Part shown: piece after piece, positions 17,934 to 21,370 of the stretch
How the letters are laid out: each line of letters starts with the position of its first letter
Position numbering within the stretch: position 1 is the first letter of the stretch
Origin: Oxalobacteraceae bacterium UBA6704
GTDB taxonomy: Bacteria; Pseudomonadota; Gammaproteobacteria; Burkholderiales; Burkholderiaceae_D
NCBI GenBank assembly: GCA_002454505.1
Contig: DKJA01000213.1
Coordinates: forward strand, 1 to 21,370
Direction of reading: 5' to 3'
Length of the DNA: 21,370 nucleotides
Notes under the pieces: generated by a model
Database searches by the model: none
Seen by the model: the letters and a program-made list of their open reading frames with translations, nothing else
What the model was told of the DNA's origin: nothing
Translations under genes and position numbers: made by a program

Positions 17934-18155
17934 CTGTCTTTTCATTGCCAGCACATGCTTTTTTTCACGCCCGGCAAAGTAATCCGCCAGACGTTCCCCG
18001 ACGTGGAAAGCGAACCACGTCGAAAGAACTTCAAGGCCCACGCACGCTTCAGGCGTTGCGGCATCGTCTGGCTGAGCCCATTGCTCCAGCGCCGGCAACC
18101 ACGTGGCAGGATTTTTAGCAGCCTGTGAGCCAGGAAACCATAGACGACCATGCGT
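17934..18155 (-). pseudogene. Unrecognised coding-like fragment in the galK-XRE gap
   Basis: One minus-strand frame reads plausibly as protein for about 75 codons (PATWLPALEQWAQPDD, LEVLSTWFAFHVGERLADYF, then GREKKHVLAMKRQ). Its base composition is lower in GC than neighbouring genes, suggesting foreign origin. It has no good ribosome site and no domain I recognise. The frame runs on uselessly into the antisense of galK. On the other side it abuts the transposase relic, so it could be the stub of a gene broken by that insertion. It may equally be chance. Confidence 0.25.
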
Positions 18156-18165
18156 TGGCAAGCTC

Positions 18166-18321
18166 ACGGTGGGAGGTGAAGCCGCGAGCAAATTATTGTT
18201 CGTAGCCTTGCGCAATATCGAGAAAGACTGGAAGATGCCACCGATCGTCTGGAAGCAAGCCGCCGATCAGTTTTCCGTCATGTTCGGCGAGCGCTTCACG
18301 ACCCGCACACAGAATTTCTGA
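18166..18321 (+). pseudogene. IS256-family (mutator-type) transposase, C-terminal remnant
   Basis: About 50 codons ending at TGA 18319-18321 read GGEAASKLLFVALRNIEK, then DWKMPPIVWKQAADQF and SVMFGERF. This matches the extreme C-terminus of IS256-family DDE transposases, where the conserved end is of the form SDEAA-KLLYLAL-NI-K-W-MP--W--A---F-I-FGERF. The rest of the roughly 400-residue enzyme, including the catalytic DDE residues, is missing, and the bases just upstream do not continue the match in any frame. The element is therefore dead. It lies between galK and the XRE gene. Confidence 0.75.
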
Positions 18322-18329
18322 CAGGCCCA
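18303..18329 (+). mobile_element. Right-end inverted repeat of the IS256-type relic
   Basis: ACACAGAATTTCTGACAGG and its surroundings have the form typical of IS256-family ends (an ACACAGAAT-TGACA type core), and the transposase stop codon falls inside it as is usual for the family. I found no matching left end in the window, so the element was truncated by deletion. Confidence 0.55.
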
Positions 18330-18382
18330 ATTCGGCTGCGACAGCCGTCTGCGTTGCAGCCTCCTTCCCGCCACCACGACTT

Positions 18383-19189
18383 ATGACCAGCCGACCATCC
18401 CCCGAACAACGACGCGAGCTGGGCACTTTCCTCAGCAGCCGGCGCGCCCGCCTGCAGCCTGAGGAATACGGCCTGCAAAGAGGCGCGCGCCGGACGCCCG
18501 GACTGCGCCGCGAGGAAGTGGCCTTGCTGGCGGGCGTCAGCGTCAGCTGGTACACGTGGCTGGAACAGGGGCGCGAGATCCAGCCCTCCGCCGATGCGCT
18601 GGGCCGCATCGCGAAAGTGCTCAAGCTCGATCAGGTCGAAGCGAGCCATCTGTTCGCGCTGTCGTCGCGCGAGGCGCCGGCCGTGGCGACCGGCGGGCAA
18701 CTCAGCGATGGCCTGGCACTGCTGGTGCGCGCCATCCCGGTACCGGCCTATGTGCGCAATACCCGCCTCGACATCCTCGCGTGGAACGATCCGATCGCCG
18801 ACCTGTTCGTCGACTATGGCATGCTGCAGCCGCACGAGCGCAACACGCTGCGCCTGCTGTTCCTGTACCCGCCCTACCGTACCCAGATCCTCGATTGGGA
18901 ACAGATGACACGCGGCATGATCTCGGCATTTCGTGCGGCGCGCGCGCAGGCCCGCGACAAGGGGCCGTTCGACAGCCTGATCGCTGAGCTGAACGAGGCG
19001 AGCCCGGAGTTCCGGGCATGGTGGCAGGATACCGATGTGAAGGGGTTCGACGAGGGCGCGAAACACATGCTGCTGCCGTCGGGAAAGGTCACCGCATTTA
19101 CCTATGTGGCCTTGACGCCAGTCGGCCGGCCGGACCTGTCCCTGGTGACGTACATCCCCACGCCGCCTGCCAGGGACTGCGGGTCATAG
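18383..19189 (+). CDS. XRE-family helix-turn-helix regulator with MmyB-like ligand-binding domain
   Basis: The protein has 268 residues from the ATG at 18383; its start fits the family (RRELGTFLSSRRARLQPEEYG), although no ribosome site is evident. The Cro/C1-type helix-turn-helix is at about 38-85, with the subfamily marker RRTPGLRREEVALLAGVSVSW followed by YTWLEQGREIQPS. The C-terminal part, about 105-260, has the MmyB-like pattern (RNTRLDILAWNDPIADLF, NTLRLLFLYP, ASPEFRAWWQ, HMLLPSGKVTAFTY), a PAS-like domain thought to bind a small hydrophobic ligand. Members often sit beside the dehydrogenase gene they control. Here the aldehyde dehydrogenase begins 73 bp downstream on the same strand, behind a palindrome. 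That link is inferred. Confidence 0.88.
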   Translation: MTSRPSPEQRRELGTFLSSRRARLQPEEYGLQRGARRTPGLRREEVALLAGVSVSWYTWLEQGREIQPSADALGRIAKVLKLDQVEASHLFALSSREAPAVATGGQLSDGLALLVRAIPVPAYVRNTRLDILAWNDPIADLFVDYGMLQPHERNTLRLLFLYPPYRTQILDWEQMTRGMISAFRAARAQARDKGPFDSLIAELNEASPEFRAWWQDTDVKGFDEGAKHMLLPSGKVTAFTYVALTPVGRPDLSLVTYIPTPPARDCGS

Positions 19190-19227
19190 GATCACGACAC
19201 GCCTTCCTGGGGTCGCCACGATTGCTT

Positions 19228-19243
19228 ACAGTGACTGCACTGT
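19228..19243. promoter_or_regulatory. Perfect palindrome upstream of the aldehyde dehydrogenase (operator candidate)
   Basis: ACAGTG-ACTG-CACTGT has two perfect six-base arms. A second dyad, TGAC/GTCA at 19232-19245, overlaps it. It ends just before the strong GGAGGT ribosome site of the gene at 19263. A repressor here would cover the promoter or early transcript. The adjacent XRE/MmyB regulator is the first suspect. Confidence 0.5.
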
Positions 19244-19262
19244 CATGTCACGGAGGTAATCC

Positions 19263-20663
19263 ATGTCGCAAGCCAATATCAATCCAGCTGCCAACGCAGT
19301 CTCCCGCAATCCAGCGAACGGCGAACTGATCGCTACGTACGCATTCCAGACGCCTGCCGAGGTGGAACGCCTGCTCGACAACAATGCTGCCGCCAGCAGC
19401 CTGTGGCGCGCCACGCCGATGGTTCAGCGCGTCGCCGCTTACCGCCGCCTGGCCGCTGTCCTGCGACAGAATTCGGAAGACCTGGCGGCCCTGATTACCG
19501 CCGAAATGGGCAAGACCATCGGCGCCGCCCGCGCGGAAGTCGAGAAATGTGCCGCCACCATCGAGTGGCTTGCGGACAACGGACCGGCCGTTCTTGCCGA
19601 CGAACCGGTGGCGGTGGACGGCGGCGACCAGGTGCATGTGTCCTATCTACCCCTCGGCAGCATCCTGGCGGTGATGCCGTGGAACTTCCCGCTGTGGCAG
19701 GTGATCCGCGCCGCGGGGCCGGTCATGTTGTCCGGGAACGGCTTCATCCTGAAGCACGCGCCCAATGTGATGGGCTCGGCCTACGCGCTGCAGCGCATGT
19801 ACGAACTCGCCGGCTTCCCGGCAGGCCTGTTCGTCAACCTGAACGGGGACAACGCAACGGCCGCCCACGCGATCGAGGATCCGCGCGTGGCGGCGGTCAC
19901 GCTGACCGGCAGCGTACGCGCCGGCGCCGCGGTTGCCGCGCTGGCCGGCAAGGCACTCAAGAAGAGCCTGCTGGAACTGGGCGGCGTGGACGCCTTCATC
20001 GTGCTGGCCGACGCCAACCTCGACCTGGCCGTGCAGGCCGGCATCGAGGCGCGCTTCCAGAACGCCGGCCAGGTCTGCCTGGCGGCCAAGCGCTTCATCC
20101 TCGAGAAAAGCATCGCCGCCGAATTCACCCGCAAATTCGTCGCGGCCGCCAGCGAACTGCAAGCCGGCGACCCGCTCGATCCGGCAACCACGCTGGGCCC
20201 GATGGCGCGCAGCGACCTGCGCGACGAACTGCACGACCAGGTGCAGCGCACGCTGGCTGCCGGCGCCACGCTGCTGCTGGGCGGCCACAAGATCGACGGA
20301 CCCGGCAATTTCTACGCGCCGACGGTGCTGGCCGACGTCAAACCCGGCATGGCATCGTTTGACGAAGAAACCTTCGGCCCGGTCGCCTCCATCGTGGTCG
20401 CGGAAGATGCGGAACACGCCATCGAGCTGGCCAATACCAGCGAGTACGGCCTGGGCGGCAGCCTGTGGACCGCCGATGTGGCCCGCGCCCAGCGCATCGC
20501 CCGCCGGCTGGAAACCGGCGGCGTGTTCATCAACGGCTTTGCCGCATCCAATGCACGGATTCCAGTGGGCGGCGTCAAGAAAAGCGGCTATGGCCGGGAG
20601 CTGTCGCATTTCGGGCTGCGGGAATTCACCAACGTCCAGGCGGTGTGGGCCAAAGCTGTATAA
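19263..20663 (+). CDS. NAD(P)-dependent aldehyde dehydrogenase, succinate-semialdehyde dehydrogenase type
   Basis: The protein has 466 residues; the ATG at 19263 has a strong GGAGGT ribosome site. The aldehyde dehydrogenase fold is complete: oxyanion N141 in MPWNFPLW, K164 in FILKHAPN, general base E238 in LELGG, nucleophile C272 in GQVCLAAKRF, and EETFGPV plus GGVKKSGYGRE near the end. ELGGVDAFIVLADANLD and FQNAGQVCLAAKRF place it in the Sad/YneI branch, cytosolic enzymes oxidising succinate semialdehyde and related aldehydes to acids. Exact substrate and NAD versus NADP preference cannot be read safely. No other GABA-pathway gene is nearby. An upstream palindrome and flanking XRE and TetR regulators suggest inducible expression, perhaps as aldehyde detoxification. 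Confidence 0.92.
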   Translation: MSQANINPAANAVSRNPANGELIATYAFQTPAEVERLLDNNAAASSLWRATPMVQRVAAYRRLAAVLRQNSEDLAALITAEMGKTIGAARAEVEKCAATIEWLADNGPAVLADEPVAVDGGDQVHVSYLPLGSILAVMPWNFPLWQVIRAAGPVMLSGNGFILKHAPNVMGSAYALQRMYELAGFPAGLFVNLNGDNATAAHAIEDPRVAAVTLTGSVRAGAAVAALAGKALKKSLLELGGVDAFIVLADANLDLAVQAGIEARFQNAGQVCLAAKRFILEKSIAAEFTRKFVAAASELQAGDPLDPATTLGPMARSDLRDELHDQVQRTLAAGATLLLGGHKIDGPGNFYAPTVLADVKPGMASFDEETFGPVASIVVAEDAEHAIELANTSEYGLGGSLWTADVARAQRIARRLETGGVFINGFAASNARIPVGGVKKSGYGRELSHFGLREFTNVQAVWAKAV

Positions 20664-20675
20664 AATAAAAACCTC

Positions 20676-20690
20676 TAGACGACTGGTCTA
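20676..20690. promoter_or_regulatory. TetR-type operator candidate TAGAC-N5-GTCTA
   Basis: This 15-base inverted repeat has perfect five-base arms and ends 21 bases before the TetR start codon. TCTAAT, a good -10 element, overlaps its right arm (20687-20692), so binding would block the promoter. Size and position suit autoregulation by the TetR protein. It follows an AT-rich run (20659-20671) just after the aldehyde dehydrogenase stop. Confidence 0.55.
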
Positions 20691-20711
20691 ATCCTTGTTA
20701 CAGTGGCGTCC

Positions 20712-21320
20712 ATGAACACCACTGCACATGCCGAGCCGGGCGACGTCCGCGACAACATCCTTGCCACGGGCCAGCGCCTGATGGCCGGCAAGGGTTATTC
20801 TGCAGTGGGGCTGAACGAGATCCTCAGTGCGGCCGGCGTGCCGAAGGGTTCCTTCTACCACTACTTCGGTTCGAAGGACGCGTTCGGCGAGGCACTGCTC
20901 GACAGCTATTTCGTCGACTACCTGGCGGATATCGACGCCACACTGGCCCAACCCGGCATGACCATGGCGCAGCGTCTGCTCAGCTATTTCGAGACGTGGC
21001 AAAGGACGCAGTCGTTCTACGATTGCCAGGGCAAATGCCTGGCGGTGAAAATGGCGGCGGAAGTGGCCGACCTGTCGGAGGCAATGCGCCTGTCGATCAA
21101 GCGCGGCATCGACGGCATCGTCAGCCGGCTGGCCGGGGCGATCGACGCCGGCGTGGCCGAAGGTTCGCTGACGATTGTCGGCGACGCCAATACCGCCGCG
21201 AGCAGCCTGTACCAGTTATGGCTGGGCGCCAGCCTGGTGGTCAAGACGCAGCGCAGCACGGCCCCGTTCGACATGGCCATGACCACCACGCGCCAGATCC
21301 TGCACCTCTCCCCGGCCTGA
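20712..21320 (+). CDS. TetR/AcrR-family transcriptional repressor with a Cys-x3-Cys pair (NemR-like)
   Basis: The protein has 202 residues from the ATG at 20712; a GTG nine bases upstream is an alternative, and neither has a good ribosome site. The DNA-binding domain is at about 11-60 (ILATGQRLMAGKGYSAVGLNEI, then AAGVPKGSFYHYFGSKDAFGEALL as the recognition helix region). The ligand domain contains FYDCQGKCLAVKMAAEV with C105 and C109. TetR proteins with this pattern resemble NemR-type repressors, which sense electrophiles and reactive chlorine through cysteines. Redox sensing here is inferred. It should repress its own gene through the TAGAC/GTCTA repeat just upstream; no typical partner gene (such as a flavin reductase) is in view, and the strong terminator after it shows that it ends its transcript. 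Confidence 0.9.
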   Translation: MNTTAHAEPGDVRDNILATGQRLMAGKGYSAVGLNEILSAAGVPKGSFYHYFGSKDAFGEALLDSYFVDYLADIDATLAQPGMTMAQRLLSYFETWQRTQSFYDCQGKCLAVKMAAEVADLSEAMRLSIKRGIDGIVSRLAGAIDAGVAEGSLTIVGDANTAASSLYQLWLGASLVVKTQRSTAPFDMAMTTTRQILHLSPA

Positions 21321-21335
21321 GGGAGCGACACTACC

Positions 21336-21361
21336 GCATCTCGGTTGAGATGCATTTTTTT
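21336..21361 (+). terminator. Rho-independent terminator after the TetR gene
   Basis: GCATCTC (21336-21342), loop GGTT, GAGATGC (21347-21353), then A and seven T. It is a perfect seven-pair stem with a T-tract, 15 bases after the TetR stop codon. Confidence 0.93.
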
Positions 21362-21370
21362 AATCGAATA

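Larger units (their letters stand above)
17871..18382. other. Mobile-element scar between galK and the XRE regulator
   Basis: This 512-bp gap is less GC-rich than the flanking genes over about 17930-18330. It contains a hairpin near the galK end, an unrecognised minus-strand coding-like fragment, and the IS256-type transposase tail with its terminal repeat. No intact gene is visible. The last 50 bases before 18383 must hold the XRE gene promoter, but I see no clear -10/-35 pair or Shine-Dalgarno sequence. Confidence 0.6.

Noticed and set aside
17905..17940. Hairpin after galK as a true intrinsic terminator
   Set aside because: The short T-run lies well beyond the stem, so it is only listed as a weak candidate repeat.

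Overview
This GC-rich window (codon third positions mostly G or C) looks like a chromosomal segment of an aerobic betaproteobacterium. TonB receptors next to glycan-type genes, a secretin, and the protein character together suggest an Oxalobacteraceae-like organism (Massilia/Duganella group). The taxonomic call is inference; no rRNA or tRNA gene is present to confirm it.

Layout. (1) 1-287: C-terminus of a secretin on +, ending in an 11-bp tail-to-tail overlap with a soluble two-PAS histidine kinase on - (277-1905). (2) 2058-8611, all on -: a TonB-dependent receptor, a lipoprotein sulfatase, an exported formylglycine-generating enzyme (FGE), then an exported amidohydrolase. The first three are tightly spaced and probably form one operon for capturing and cleaving sulfate esters. 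(3) 8612-9337: a 726-bp divergent control region with a good promoter for the sulfatase operon and a structured leader for the + side, but no recognisable gene. (4) 9338-17870: a second TonB receptor of the Caulobacter/Xanthomonas glycan type, an exported GH35 beta-galactosidase, a convergent LysR regulator, and galT-galK divergent from that regulator. Together they read as uptake, trimming and Leloir-pathway entry of a galactoside. (5) 17871-18382: a scar carrying the 3' end of an IS256-family transposase. (6) 18383-21370: an XRE/MmyB-type regulator, a succinate-semialdehyde-type aldehyde dehydrogenase, and a TetR regulator followed by a textbook intrinsic terminator.

The most interesting reading is that the back-to-back sulfatase and galactosidase loci cooperate on a sulfated galactose-containing substrate. 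Both have their own outer-membrane receptor. The sulfatase has a non-canonical modification motif (Cys-Ala-Ile-Thr-Arg instead of CxPxR) and is encoded with its own exported FGE. This coupling is inferred from gene order and families, not shown by the sequence. No inner-membrane galactose importer, galE or galM lies in the window.
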